Shown here piece after piece: positions 34,189-49,083 of a DNA stretch of 64,000 nucleotides. The notes beneath the pieces were generated by a model. That model made no database searches. It had not been told where the DNA came from and saw nothing but the letters and a program-made list of their open reading frames with translations. The stretch covers positions 62,001-126,000 of the forward strand of contig JACGCK010000038.1 in NCBI GenBank assembly GCA_014925825.1, written 5' to 3'. This DNA comes from Pholiota molesta. Its lineage: Eukaryota > Basidiomycota > Agaricomycetes > Agaricales > Strophariaceae. How positions within the stretch are numbered: position 1 is the first letter of the stretch; every line of letters begins with the position of its first letter. A program made the position numbers and the translations under genes.

Positions 34189-37100
34189 GGCTGGGATGGC
34201 CTGCGCTGGGCAGACGGGAGAGTTATGAGAGAGGGAGCACAGCAAGGCTGTTCGCCGCAGGACAACACAGTTGGTACCTGTCACCGCGTGTCACGCCCTC
34301 ACGTCATGTTGCAACCCATCATCAATGTAACAACTTGTCTTGGTCTTGTCCGCCAAACGACTGCGCAAATACATGTACTAGGGTCATTCGCGCGGCCATC
34401 TACGACCAGTGCACTATCGCTTACTCTCTTATCAGGTACGTTGATGGCCTTACCCGCCAACGCCCTAGTACCGCTCACCTCTTCAGCCCAGCACAGATCG
34501 CGCATTCGGAGCCCCGTCGTCGACCCGTCTGTCGTTCCGTTTTCCTTTCGCTCCCTTTCATCTTCCTCGGATGCCACACAAGCACTCCAGACGCATACCT
34601 CAAGCGCCGCGAAGCCACCGTCAGCGACGCTTCGGCGTAACATTCGACATACGAGCACGTCGGGCCCAACATCGCCGCCCTTACACACGCCGTACCATTA
34701 CACACACCCGTGCTTAACGTACCAGCAGCACCTCCACGGCGAACGGAACCGGGTGCACCCGCGAGCGCGAGGAGGAGCTCTGGACGCCATCGGAGCCCAC
34801 CTGCCGAGCGTCCGGGTTCGAATTCGCGTCCCTGGACACCACCGCGCGCAGAAGCCAAGCAGCCGGCGTGGCTTGGAGGACAACGCCCCGTCTCGCGAGC
34901 GGGTAGCGGTCGAAAGCACCGGTGCACAGCTGCCACCGCGACATTTATATCGTACCGATCGAGATCCATGAGCACCACAGTGCGCAGGGCCAAGCAGCGC
35001 GGCCTCCAAGGTGTGTGGATCTCATCTGATCCCGCCTCTCAGCGTCACACTCACAGCACTGAGCTAGGCAAAACCGCGGCGACCCAGCGCCCTGCTTGGA
35101 CGACTACTCGCGGTGGGAGGGCACGAGACATACGACGACCACGGCGACGCACGGAACGGGCGCGCAGGCGACATCGGGGCACATCCAGCGAGCGTCGACA
35201 TCCAGATCGCCCGGATTGCGGTCCATGCGCACACGGCCAAGCAGCGCGCAGATCCCAGGTGTGTAGACCTCATCAGATGGCCCCTCCGCTCAACGTCGCG
35301 CTCACAACAGTAAACTACGGCGGCGCAACGACGACACTACTGTAACACATGGGCGATATACGGACACTCGGGATACGGGACGCGTGACTCCGGCGTGGCT
35401 TGGACGACAACGGCTCGGCTCGCAAGGGGACGAAAGCTTCGGTGTGCGGCTGCGGGAAAACCTCAGTGAGTGCTCGACCACTTTACCGTGTAGGGATTGC
35501 TCACTTTGAAGACTATAGCGCCGCCTTTCCTCCAGTTATGGACAAGCCACTGCAGCGCGGAGGGCTCGAAACGGCAACGCGACGCTCGCGTTCGAGGAGA
35601 TGGGCAAGGCAGGAGATGCGAGGGCGGGCATGGTATCAGTGAGTACGGCGCGGATTCGACCGTGCAGATTTACAAATCCTCACCTGCATCAGGCCGCAAG
35701 TCGACGTGCGCGTTCGTGCAGCGTACAAACGAGGACGCCTCACCCTGGCCCATGCACGACGATGCGAACGGCTCGGCTCGGTATCGGAACCGTCGCCCAT
35801 CGATTCCACTTACCAACGAGGACGACGAGCGGACGGAGCGGTCAAGGTGCCGATGGGAGAACGGCGCTCTTACTGCCTCGGGATATGGTGAGCACGTCTA
35901 TCCGAACGTTCATAGCCCCGACTTACCCTAGTTCTATCCAACACCAAGGCTCGCTGACCCAGGCGCGCAACCGCGCGGCGCCGACCCATCGCGTACAGGC
36001 GCTATCGGTGGCGGCGGTCGCAGAGACGAGCAGCAGCGTACGGACTATGCATTCCAGATGAGCGTTGAGTCGCGAAGGGCTGTCTGCGGCGGGAGGGTCG
36101 CATCAGTGCGGTGCGTATGCTACGCTGAAGGATAGCGCTCACCTGTCTCATAGATCCCCGGTGCCCGCCGCTGTCCAGTACTTGTACGTACGCGGAATGT
36201 GAGGCCGTGGTATGCTGCGGCCGGCGTAAGGTGCGGCGCATTAATGATCAGGTTTACCACTCAATAATAACGAGAGCTCACTTATTGCCCAGCATCGACG
36301 AATGGACGTGCGGGCGGGTTCAAGAGAGGGGCAACGCTACTAGAACCATCGCACTCGACGAGATAGAGTAAGACGAGCGAAGACCAGGAGAGCAAAGGAA
36401 AGCAGAGAAGAGCGGGATGAGGGAATGAGACGCATATCAGAGGAGAGGAGAGGAGAGAAGAGCGGGATGAGAGAATGAGAGAGATAACCGTAGTCTTATA
36501 TATACCTTTGCTAGATGTGTACGTACATAGAATGAAAATGGTGGCATTGGAAACATCTCGTCCAGGGTCCGCGTGCGCTAAGCGAATCTCGATCCGTATC
36601 TCCTCCTCCGTTTCCTCGCCCGCGTCCGTTCCTCCTCCTTACCTGTGTCTGTAGACAATACAAGTTATCAATAGACATCCATCGCCCGATTTTATTATGA
36701 CTTGAATACAGAAAAGTGACCTATTATTCATTCGTTATTGAGCATAAAGGATGAAGTTCATGCCATGTCCATCTTTCAAAACTGTGAACCTCGTCTGAAC
36801 AGCGGCCGAGTATACTCACTACCCACCCACCCTACAGTTTTTTACCCCCTAGGACATATTCGCATGTCGTAAAACTAAAGGGAAACGGCACTAGATTGCT
36901 TAGTCCATGCATTGCTCCGAGCCCAAGCATTCAGAAATGCATCGATTTGCAGGCGGAAAGTTCAAGCGCGCCAACTTCGCTGGCAACGCACCCGAGAGGA
37001 CCCTTGATGGCGCTAATAGCGGCGTTTTACGTGGTTTTTTTCAGGTCCCCGTGCGATGTGCAATGGGCTGGAAACACGAAACGGGGTGGGAGGAGAGGGT

Positions 37101-37516
37101 CTTGCTCGGTACGGGTATCCTTGCCTGCCCCAGCCTAACCGCTCCAAGCTTCTGGTGTCCGATAGAAGCGCATTGGGGCTATATACTATACTTCTTAGGC
37201 CCCCAGATGGAATTGAGACGAACGCAGAACGGACGCGCTCTGCAAACTCTGAGATTGAATTGATTGCATCTTGATGTCGCCGCCTTCTCGTACATTCCCA
37301 CCGCATCGCTTTCGCCGCAATTAAAGCAAATGTCAGTATGGTCGATACGTATGTAATGCCTGATTTGAAATCGATACTTCTTCTGCGTTTCAAATGGCGG
37401 ATTGGGAGAGGAGGAGCGCTTTGTTATCAAACTTAATATCTGAACATCCGTCTCTTTGTTCAACCGGAATAGAAATTTCAATTTGTAGAGAATTACGTAC
37501 AGCTAACCTGCGGCCG

Positions 37517-40500
37517 CATTTCTGTGTGTAATTTAAATGTGCGCAACCTTGAGAGCATATGTATGCGCCATATTCAGCACCGGCCGCCTAAAATTGTGCA
37601 CGGTTCTCACGGCGCTTGGCCTCGTTCGCGCGCGGCGACAAGCTATGAATGGCTTCTCAAAGAATGCTTTCCTCCGCTTCAACCCATATGGAAGGGCCAA
37701 CTCGACATAACGGTCAAAATGCGACGACCATTCAGTGTTGCAAAAATCACCAAGCTCCTTAATCAACTCACTGAGTTGTAAACAATCGCATACTCAGCGG
37801 CTACCTTCAAGCACGTCCTCACTCATCGGATGTGCTGTAAAAATCTAGTCTACATCAAGGCCACCTTTGTACATTCTTTCTTGTGCAGAGCTCAAGAGGA
37901 GGAAACCAATATGATTCGACTCCTCAGCAATGTTGGAGCATGCAGACGCGACATAAATGATGTTATGTCATCCCGCTCGCAACGCTTCAACCTCGCCTGT
38001 ATACTCTATGTTTGAATGCAGTTCATATCTAGGAGTAAACAATTTGCAAAGACGCGTTATAGAAAGGATATTCTGTATGTTTTATTTCGGTAGTCTGTAG
38101 GCATATGCCGTATCAAGCTTTAACTTTTAATGACGTTGCTAGATCCACCTTGCGCAAAGTTGCGGTGCCTGCTGCACCGAATTACGTTCGCCGTACATAG
38201 CCTAGACTTTGACTTTGATTCCGTTGCCGCTCGCAACGCTTCAACCTTGTTAATTGCCATATATGTTCCATTCTCATGTCAGATTTTTAGCCACTGGCAG
38301 TAGCAAAAGAACACATTGCATTGGTAGATGTACACAAGCAATAGTTTACTGGGCATGTATGGTGTGATGCACTTATTCACTAGGATACCTTATTTCGTCG
38401 GTAGTATTATATTGCCAATGCTTCTAATTACGTTAACAGAAAGAAGCAGTATTTTTGGATTTACGGCGGTGATTTAGGGATGGAGGCGAGGATCCGGATT
38501 CTGTTATGTACTTGACTTCTTGTTGCGTCCGTGAAATCGCACACAGTCATTGGTGTAGTTACGTTTGGGTGGTATTAATACGGAATTATGTATAAGGGAA
38601 GATTTTCTATTCTTGGAGATGAAAAACGGGGAATGAGAAGCAGATGGTTTGTGGAAGAAATGTTGGATCTGACTCAGAGAGCTGTAACGAAAAGAAATAT
38701 ATCATCACAGATAAATATTAACAAGGAATATGTAGGGAAGAAGTATAGAGGTATGAGGAAGGGTTATCCCTGAGTAGTGATTTTGCAGGGGTCGGAATGA
38801 GTCCGGCGGGACTAGTTACAGTAGTTTGGGCCTAAGGATTATGTACGTGGATTTGCCACCGTGCATTCCAAAATTTAGCGATCGGTGAAATGGTGATGGA
38901 GACGTGGAAGAATCATTCTGGCTTGGGCCGCTTGGCATTCTGGGAGTATAAAGACTGGACACTTTTGGACGGAATATGTACCGTCCTTACCCGTCCTAAT
39001 GATGCTACATGCTATTCCCATTCCCCATCCTCAGCCCTATCTATGATGATGGTGCCACTCTATTCAGTGGGTACTCTATTGCATATCTCATCTTCCAAAG
39101 AATGCACACTAATTGAAGTTATTTCTAGCTTTGATCGTTATCGCAAATTTAGGCGCCCATGCCTAGTGGAAGGGTAACTTAGTTTCTAATTGCACACATC
39201 CACATCACTTCCGTAGCGCTACATTTCCTATGCCTGGACTCTGTTGTTTAAATTCAATATTTCGACTTCCTGTGACCTTTCATCCCAATTTACGTATTAG
39301 ACCGCATCTCAAATTTGATTTTCAGATGTCCCGCGGGCTCCAAGCAGTGTTTAGGTCTGTCTCCAATTCTAATTCGATTTTCCGAGTTCCCGTGGCTGAT
39401 AACATTAATTTTTCATGCAACAGCCTTAAATTCAAACTGATGTGATTGACTTTCAATGTATTGTGTCATTGCGGGACTGATCAAGCGGCGTCTGTTCTAA
39501 TTAGACTTTTGGATTTCCGGTGAGCAATGTCACAGTCGCATAGTGATAGATTTTCCGAGTTTCCATGGCTGATGACCCTCCCATGCAACAGCCTCTAATT
39601 CAAGCTGATTAACATGCCAGTATGTGATTGATTTTCAATGTATCATCTCATTGTGGGACTGATTGGCGGCATGTGTTCTAATTAGACTTTTGGCTTTCCG
39701 GCGAGCTCGCATACTGATATGGTATCTCATAAATTCTGGCGTTGACGTCGTGGCACTGATTAGGCGGCTTATACTCTAATGAGATTTTTTTTTGATTTCC
39801 GGCGATTGCTCTGCCTCCATTTGATTTTGGTGGCTTATTTCAAAATTAGATATTTGGATTTCCCGTGAGATTGCCCGCAAGTTATCTCTACGTACATGGT
39901 TAGTGCTCCTAATTACCATTCTGGTCTGATATTGACTTTTCACAATATAGGTAGTCTCGTAAAGTGTGGTTATAAAGACAGTGAGTCTTTCTAGTCCAGG
40001 TTTCGGAACTTTGCTTACTGCGTAATTATTAGGACTGTTTCTCGCGGTATCTTGTTTTCGTGGTTAGTAATTCATGTTCAAATGTCAGAAAATCGTTGGA
40101 AAATCGTCTAATCTGACTCTGGCCTTGCAGATAAATCCATGAATTCTGCGCGCAAATGATTTTTGCCTTTGATTCTGTGAGGATTATCAGAAATCCAAAT
40201 AGCATTACCACAGTTACTTCACATTTGCGCATAGTGATTGCAAGTCCACCGTGCATGTTCATGGCCTTGCGTTGCGCAAAGTAGATTGTAAGTTGGTCAT
40301 TTTTATTCCATTGCAAACTGTCTAATAAGAGTTACAGTGAAAGTACGTAGGTAGATACGGGTTTTCCGATAGCCTTGCCCTTCGGGGGGCTGCACTCTGC
40401 GCGCACGGCACCTGAACCCGACTGGACAGTGGGACCTACGCTCATTTTGAAAAACGTACCCCCGTTTAGGCAACTTTACCACACAAACACTCGTTTTTAC

Positions 40501-40530
40501 CTAAGATTAGCACCCAAAATGACCGCTTAC
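37517..40530. repeat. AT-rich element copy in U1
   Basis: Near-identical to 28961-31979, with scattered one-base indels. It ends at the same GTAAGC junction, at 40530. Confidence 0.85.
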
Positions 40531-42738
40531 CGAGCCACAATCGCGCCGAACGATCTGAGTGAGAGGTCAGCGCGCGCGGCGGGTGAGAGGGAGAGGACAC
40601 GCTGGTATACTCATAGATATGCGCCGTTACGTCCTGCTTCCCGATCTTCGTCTTCGCCACGCCCTCCTGGTACGCGCCCATCGCCGCAATCACACTCAGC
40701 GTGCGCGAGTTGATCTTCGACCGCCCGTCGCTCACGATGCACACCACCACCTTCTTCCACCCGTCCTTCCCCCACGTCTTGCTCCGGTCGCGCTTGCACA
40801 GGTGCGCGATGTTCTTGATCACGCCGTGCATCGTCCGGCAGAACAGCTCCTCGTCCTCGTTGTACATCGTCATCACGATGAACAGCTCCGTGCGCCGCGG
40901 CGGGTCGTAGTGGACTTGTCGTAGTGTGAATCCGGAGTCCTTGAAGTCGTTCGGGTCGCACGTCGCCGCGGAGTACCGCATGTGCGTGAACTCGCGGTCC
41001 GTGCGGTTCGGGCACATGTCCAGTAGTTTTTCGGCACGGCGTTATCCAACACAAAGTTACCGTGGAAGAGTCTAAGGAAGAATGAGATGAGTATGAAGAA
41101 ATGAAATAACAAAACGTAGTAAACAAGGCGAATAAAGGGAAACAACAAGAACACGGTCATCAACACGACAAAAGCAACGCAAATGGGTGGAATAGAAATC
41201 GGCGATGCAACTCATGTACCCAGAGCCGACAAAGCCAGTGTATGCACATCAGATCCCTGATGAGTGGTAGAATTTTTCCAACGCCCAGTCCAAGCCATTG
41301 AAAGGGCGCAAAATCCGGCGTGCCCAAGGAAAGGACCGAAAAAACACAGCAAATTGCAGAAACCTATAGGAATGCGAGTAACCCTCTCGCCGCAGCGAGA
41401 GTTGTGGCGGGTGTACCTGTTATCGTCCCATCCTCATCCCACGGTCCACCGTGTATTTCCTGTGGCTGAGTAAACCACGCGCAGCGGAGTGTGTTATAAA
41501 CCTCGCAGATGGAGCAAGGTACGAATGAAATGGCAAAAACGAAAATCAAGGCAAGAGAAATTGCAGGACACCGCCAGGGAAGAACAAGAAAAAGGCAACC
41601 ACATGCGTGGAGGCACCGTAATACTGTCGACACTGGACATATCGCAGGCGTTGATAAGACGGGTAAAACAGGCCACAAATACACAGGAAAATGCAAAATC
41701 CGGCGTGATCACAAGGAAAGATGGAGCAAGCGCAAAGTAATACGCCATCAATCCAGGTGCTGCGCGCACCGCCCGTAACGATTAGACGGGTACATTAGAC
41801 CGTAAAAACACAGCAAAATGCAAAAACGGATAGGAAAGCGAGTAACCCTCTCGTGCAGAGCTGTGGAGGGTGTTCCCTTGTGCTCGACTCCCCTCCTGTA
41901 GGCCTTTTCAAGGGCGCTGCAAACCGGAGGAAAACGCACGATTGAAAAAAGAAATTGCCACCGCAAAAGCACGCAAAAACGAAAAGAAAACAGACTGAAC
42001 GTGCCAACGAAAGCTACTCACTCGACTTTCTTGATCGTCTTGTACCGCCTGGGCACTCTCTGGGGTATCCGCCCATAGCGAATATTGTTCTCCGACCTGT
42101 CATCCGCAATCGTGCCTCGATCACCCTCATCGTCGTCATAGGCGCCCGGGGGGTGGGGTATACTCGACATGGACGACGGGTCCCTGCGCAGCAGCGGTAT
42201 ATCGCCCGTGTCCTCCATCTCCTCCCCGCCGTCGTGCAGGTCGTACCCGGAGCGCGTGTACAGGGACCCCGGCGTTGGTGCGGGCGCTGGAGGCGCGTAG
42301 CCCACCATCCCGCCGGGCGGCGGCGGCGAGTGCGCGTGCAGCATGGGCGGCGGGACATAGGATGCAGCGGCGTGCTTGTCGGGTGGTATGGGTTGGTATT
42401 TTGCCCCGGGGCGCCGTAAAGCACGGGCGGCGGGGGCGGAGGCGAGGCGTACGGGTTGTGCGGCGGCGGGGAGGCGTAGGAGTTGTGCGGGGGTGGAGAG
42501 GCGTAGGGGTTGTGCGCGGGGTTGAACGGGTCCGCGAGCGGCGTGCCGGCGCCGTAGGGGGTGTGCTGGGGGGCGCGGTCGAAGGGGTTCGGCTGCGGGT
42601 CGTAGTGGTCGTAGGGGTTGGGCACAATGGGGTACCCGTCGTTGTAGTGGTGGCGCTGGGCCTCGTCGGCCTGTGGCGGGCGTTCAGCGTGCTGTTCGTG
42701 GGGCATGGAGGGGTACGTACATCGGGGTAGTGGGACAT
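40531..42738 (-). pseudogene. Truncated chitin synthase copy in U2, two frameshifts
   Basis: Start exon ATG at 42738, same architecture as the U1 copy. One T is missing in the T run near 41028 (early exon 2) and one G near 42352 (N-terminal exon), so both coding blocks are broken. Truncated at 40531 against the element. Confidence 0.85.
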
Positions 42739-45700
42739 GGCTGGGATGGCCTGCGCTGGGCAGACGGGAGAGTTATGAGAGAGGGAGCACAGCAAGGCTG
42801 TTCGCCGCAGGACAACACAGTTGGTACCTGTCACCGCGTGTCACGCCCTCACGTCATGTTGCAACCCATCATCAATGTAACAACTTGTCTTGGTCTTGTC
42901 CGCCAAACGACTGCGCAAATACATGTTACTAGGGTCATTCGCGCGGCCATCTACGACCAGTGCACTATCGCTTACTCTCTTATCAGGTACGTGATGGCCT
43001 TACCCGCCAACGCCCTAGTACCGCTCACCTCTTCAGCCCAGCACAGATCGCGCATTCGGAGCCCCGTCGTCGACCCGTCTGTCGTTCCGTTTTCCTTTCG
43101 CTCCCTTTCATCTTCCTCGGATGCCACACAAGCACTCCAGACGCATACCTCAAGCGCCGCGAAGCCACCGTCAGCGACGCTTCGGCGTAACATTCGACAT
43201 ACGAGCACGTCGGGCCCAACATCGCCGCCCTTACACACGCCGTACCATTACACACACCCGTGCTTAACGTACCAGCAGCACCTCCACGGCGAACGGAACC
43301 GGGTGCACCCGCGAGCGCGAGGAGGAGCTCTGGACGCCATCGGAGCCCACCTGCCGAGCGTCCGGGTTCGAATTCGCGTCCCTGGACACCACCGCGCGCA
43401 GAAGCCAAGCAGCCGGCGTGGCTTGGAGGACAACGCCCCGTCTCGCGAGCGGGTAGCGGTCGAAAGCACCGGTGCACAGCTGCCACCGCGACATTTATAT
43501 CGTACCGATCGAGATCCATGAGCACCACAGTGCGCAGGGCCAAGCAGCGCGGCCTCCAAGGTGTGTGGATCTCATCTGATCCCGCCTCTCAGCGTCACAC
43601 TCACAGCACTGAGCTAGGCAAAACCGCGGCGACCCAGCGCCCTGCTTGGACGACTACTCGCGGTGGGAGGGCACGAGACATACGACGACCACGGCGACGC
43701 ACGGAACGGGCGCGCAGGCGACATCGGGCACATCCAGCGAGCGTCGACATCCAGATCGCCCGGATTGCGGTCCATGCGCACACGGCCAAGCAGCGCGCAG
43801 ATCCCAGGTGTGTAGACCTCATCAGATGGCCCCTCCGCTCAACGTCGCGCTCACAACAGTAAACTACGGCGGCGCAACGACGACACTACTGTAACACATG
43901 GGCGATATACGGACACTCGGGATACGGGACGCGTGACTCCGGCGTGGCTTGGACGACAACGGCTCGGCTCGCAAGGGGACGAAAGCTTCGGTGTGCGGCT
44001 GCGGGAAAACCTCAGTGAGTGCTCGACCACTTTACCGTGTAGGGATTGCTCACTTTGAAGACTATAGCGCCGCCTTTCCTCCAGTTATGGACAAGCCACT
44101 GCAGCGCGGAGGGCTCGAAACGGCAACGCGACGCTCGCGTTCGAGGAGATGGGCAAGGCAGGAGATGCGAGGGCGGGCATGGTATCAGTGAGTACGGCGC
44201 GGATTCGACCGTGCAGATTTACAAATCCTCACCTGCATCAGGCCGCAAGTCGACGTGCGCGTTCGTGCAGCGTACAAACGAGGACGCCTCACCCTGGCCC
44301 ATGCACGACGATGCGAACGGCTCGGCTCGGTATCGGAACCGTCGCCCATCGATTCCACTTACCAACGAGGACGACGAGCGGACGGAGCGGTCAAGGTGCC
44401 GATGGGAGAACGGCGCTCTTACTGCCTCGGGATATGGTGAGCACGTCTATCCGAACGTTCATAGCCCCGACTTACCCTAGTTCTATCCAACACCAAGGCT
44501 CGCTGACCCAGGCGCGCAACCGCGCGGCGCCGACCCATCGCGTACAGGCGCTATCGGTGGCGGCGGTCGCAGAGACGAGCAGCAGCGTACGGACTATGCA
44601 TTCCAGATGAGCGTTGAGTCGCGAAGGGCTGTCTGCGGCGGGAGGGTCGCATCAGTGCGGTGCGTATGCTACGCTGAAGGATAGCGCTCACCTGTCTCAT
44701 AGATCCCCGGTGCCCGCCGCTGTCCAGTACTTGTACGTACGCGGAATGTGAGGCCGTGGTATGCTGCGGCCGGCGTAAGGTGCGGCGCATTAATGATCAG
44801 GTTACCACTCAATAATAACGAGAGCTCACTTATTGCCCAGCATCGACGAATGGACGTGCGGGCGGGTTCAAGAGAGGGGCAACGCTACTAGAACCATCGC
44901 ACTCGACGAGATAGAGTAAGACGAGCGAAGACCAGGAGAGCAAAGGAAAGCAGAGAAGAGCGGGATGAGGGAATGAGACGCATATCAGAGGAGAGGAGAG
45001 GAGAGAAGAGCGGGATGAGAGAATGAGAGAGATAACCGTAGTCTTATATATACCTTTGCTAGATGTGTACGTACATAGAATGAAAATGGTGGCATTGGAA
45101 ACATCTCGTCCAGGGTCCGCGTGCGCTAAGCGAATCTCGATCCGTATCTCCTCCTCCGTTTCCTCGCCCGCGTCCGTTCCTCCTCCTTACCTGTGTCTGT
45201 AGACAATACAAGTTATCAATAGACAATCCATCGCCCGATTTTATTATGACTTGAATACAGAAAAGTGACCTATTATTCATTCGTTATTGAGCATAAAGGA
45301 TGAAGTTCATGCCATGTCCATCTTTTCAAAACTGTGAACCTCGTCTGAACAGCGGCCGAGTATACTCACTACCCACCCACCCTACAGTTTTTTACCCCCT
45401 AGGACATATTCGCATGTCGTAAAACTAAAGGGAAACGGCACTAGATTGCTTAGTCCATGCATTGCTCCGAGCCCAAGCATTCAGAAATGCATCGATTTGC
45501 AGGCGGAAAGTTCAAGCGCGCCAACTTCGCTGGCAACGCACCCGAGAGGACCCTTGATGGCGCTAATAGCGGCGTTTTACGTGGTTTTTTTCAGGTCCCC
45601 GTGCGATGTGCAATGGGCTGGAAACACGAAACGGGGTGGGAGGAGAGGGTCTTGCTCGGTACGGGTATCCTTGCCTGCCCCAGCCTAACCGCTCCAAGCT

Positions 45701-46065
45701 TCTGGTGTCCGATAGAAGCGCATTGGGGCTATATACTATACTTCTTAGGCCCCCAGATGGAATTGAGACGAACGCAGAACGGACGCGCTCTGCAAACTCT
45801 GAGATTGAATTGATTGCATCTTGATGTCGCCGCCTTCTCGTACATCCCACCGCATCGCTTTCGCCGCAATTAAAGCAAATGTCAGTATGGTCGATACGTA
45901 TGTAATGCCTGATTTGAAATCGATACTTCTTCTGCGTTTCAAATGGCGGATTGGGAGAGGAGGAGCGCTTTGTTATCAAACTTAATATCTGAACATCCGT
46001 CTCTTTGTTCAACCGGAATAGAAATTTCAATTTGTAGAGAATTACGTACAGCTAACCTGCGGCCG

Positions 46066-49000
46066 CATTTCTGTGTGTAATTTAAATGTGCGCAACCTTG
46101 AGAGCATATGTATTGCGCCATATTCAGCACCGGCGCCTAAAATTGTGGCACGGTTCTCACGGCGCTTGGCCTCGTTCGCGCGCGGCGACAAGCTATGAAT
46201 GGCTTCTCAAAGAATGCTTTCCTCCGCTTCAACCCATATGGAAGGGCCAACTCGACATAACGGTCAAAATGCGACGACCATTCAGTGTTGCAAAATCACC
46301 AAGCTCCTTAATCAACTCACTGAGTTGTAAACAATCGCATACTCAGCGGCTACCTTCAAGCACGTCCTCACTCATCGGATGTGCTGTAAAAATCTAGTCT
46401 ACATCAAGGCCACCTTTGTACATTCTTTCTTGTGCAGAGCTCAAGAGGAGGAAACCAATATGATTCGACTCCTCAGCAATGTTGGAGCATGCAGACGCGA
46501 CATAAATGATGTTATGTCATCCCGCTCGCAACGCTTCAACCTCGCCTGTATACTCTATGTTTGAATGCAGTTCATATCTAGGAGTAAACAATTTGCAAAG
46601 ACGCGTTATAGAAAGGATATTCTGTATGTTTTATTCGGTAGTCTGTAGGCATATGCCGTATCAAGCTTTAACTTTTAATGACGTTGCTAGATCCACCTTG
46701 CGCAAAGTTGCGGTGCCTGCTGCACCGAATTACGTTCGCCGTACATAGCCTAGACTTTGACTTTGATTCCGTTGCCGCTCGCAACGCTTCAACCTTGTTA
46801 ATTGCCATATATGTTCCATTCTCATGTCAGATTTTTAGCCACTGGCAGTAGCAAAGAACACATTGCATTGGTAGATGTACACAAGCAATAGTTTACTGGG
46901 CATGTATGGTGTGATGCACTTATTCACTAGGATACCTTATTTCGTCGGTAGTATTATATTGCCAATGCTTCTAATTACGTTAACAGAAAGAAGCAGTATT
47001 TTGGATTTACGGCGGTGATTTAGGGATGGAGGCGAGGATCCGGATTCTGTTATGTACTTGACTTCTTGTTGCGTCCGTGAAATCGCACACAGTCATTGGT
47101 GTAGTTACGTTTGGGTGGTATTAATACGGAATTATGTATAAGGGAAGATTTTCTATTCTTGGAGATGAAAAACGGGGAATGAGAAGCAGATGGTTTGTGG
47201 AAGAAATGTTGGATCTGACTCAGAGAGCTGTAACGAAAAGAAATATATCATCACAGATAAATATTAACAAGGAATATGTAGGGAAGAAGTATAGAGGTAT
47301 GAGGAAGGGTTATCCTGAGTAGTGATTTGCAGGGGTCGGAATGAGTCCGGCGGGACTAGTTACAGTAGTTTGGGCCTAAGGATTATGTACGTGGATTTGC
47401 CACCGTGCATTCCAAAATTTAGCGATCGGTGAAATGGTGATGGAGACGTGGAAGAATCATTCTGGCTTGGGCCGCTTGGCATTCTGGGAGTATAAAGACT
47501 GGACACTTTTGGACGGAATATGTACCGTCCTTACCCGTCCTAATGATGCTACATGCTATTCCCATTCCCCATCCTCAGCCCTATCTATGATGATGGTGCC
47601 ACTCTATTCAGTGGGTACTCTATTGCATATCTCATCTTCCAAAGAATGCACACTAATTGAAGTTATTTCTAGCTTTGATCGTTATCGCAAATTTAGGCGC
47701 CCATGCCTAGTGGAAGGGTAACTTAGTTTCTAATTGCACACATCCACATCACTTCCGTAGCGCTACATTTCCTATGCCTGGACTCTGTTGTTTAAATTCA
47801 ATATTTCGACTTCCTGTGACCTTTCATCCCAATTTACGTATTAGACCGCATCTCAAATTTGATTTTCAGATGTCCCGCGGGCTCCAAGCAGTGTTTAGGT
47901 CTGTCTCCAATTCTAATTCGATTTTCCGAGTTCCCGTGGCTGATAACATTAATTTTTCATGCAACAGCCTTAAATTCAAACTGATGTGATTGACTTTCAA
48001 TGTATTGTGTCATTGCGGGACTGATCAAGCGGCGTCTGTTCTAATTAGACTTTTGGATTTCCGGTGAGCAATGTCACAGTCGCATAGTGATAGATTTTCC
48101 GAGTTTCCATGGCTGATGACCCCTCCCATGCAACAGCCTCTAATTCAAGCTGATTAACATGCCAGTATGTGATTGATTTTCAATGTATCATCTCATTGTG
48201 GGACTGATTGGCGGCATGTGTTCTAATTAGACTTTTGGCTTTCCGGCGAGCTCGCATACTGATATGGTATCTCATAAATTCTGGCGTTGACGTCGTGGCA
48301 CTGATTAGGCGGCTTATACTCTAATGAGATTTTTTTTTGATTTCCGGCGAGTGGTTTTGCTCTGCCTCCATTTGATTTTGGTGGCTTATTTCAAAATTAG
48401 ATATTTGGATTTCCCGTGAGATTGCCCGCAAGTTATCTCTACGTACATGGTTAGTGCTCCTAATTACCATTCTGGTCTGATATTGACTTTTCACAATATA
48501 GGTAGTCTCGTAAAGTGTGGTTATAAAGACAGTGAGTCTTTCTAGTCCAGGTTTCGGAACTTTGCTTACTGCGTAATTATTAGGACTGTTTCTCGCGGTA
48601 TCTTGTTTTCGTGGTTAGTAATTCATGTTCAAATGTCAGAAAATCGTTGGAAAATCGTCTAATCTGACTCTGGCCTTGCAGATAAATCCATGAATTCTGC
48701 GCGCAAATGATTTTTGCCTTTGATTCTGTGAGGATTATCAGAAATCCAAATAGCATTACCACAGTTACTTCACATTTGCGCATAGTGATTGCAAGTCCAC
48801 CGTGCATGTTCATGGCCTTGCGTTGCGCAAAGTAGATTGTAAGTTGGTCATTTTTATTCCATTGCAAACTGTCTAATAAGAGTTACAGTGAAAGTACGTA
48901 GGTAGATACGGGTTTCCGATAGCCTTGCCCTTCGGGGGGGGCTGCACTCTGCGCGCACGGCACCTGAACCCGACTGGACAGTGGGACCTACGCTCATTTT

Positions 49001-49083
49001 GAAAAACGTACCCCCGTTTAGGCAACTTTACCACACAAAACACTCGTTTTTACCTAAGATTAGCACCCAAAATGACCGCTTAC
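46066..49083. repeat. AT-rich element copy in U2
   Basis: Near-identical to the other array copies. The G run at the GCCTTGCCC mark is one base longer than in U0. Confidence 0.85.

Larger units (their letters stand above)
31980..40530. repeat. Array unit U1, full, 8551 bases
   Basis: It runs from the element/chitin-synthase junction to the next identical junction, in the order truncated chitin synthase (minus), upstream flank, purine tract, element. It is nearly identical to U2 and U3. The differences seen are mostly single-base indels in homopolymers. Confidence 0.9.
40531..49083. repeat. Array unit U2, full, 8553 bases
   Basis: Same content and order as U1. Private single-base differences occur in homopolymers (for example in the T run near 41030 and the G run near 42352). 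Confidence 0.9.
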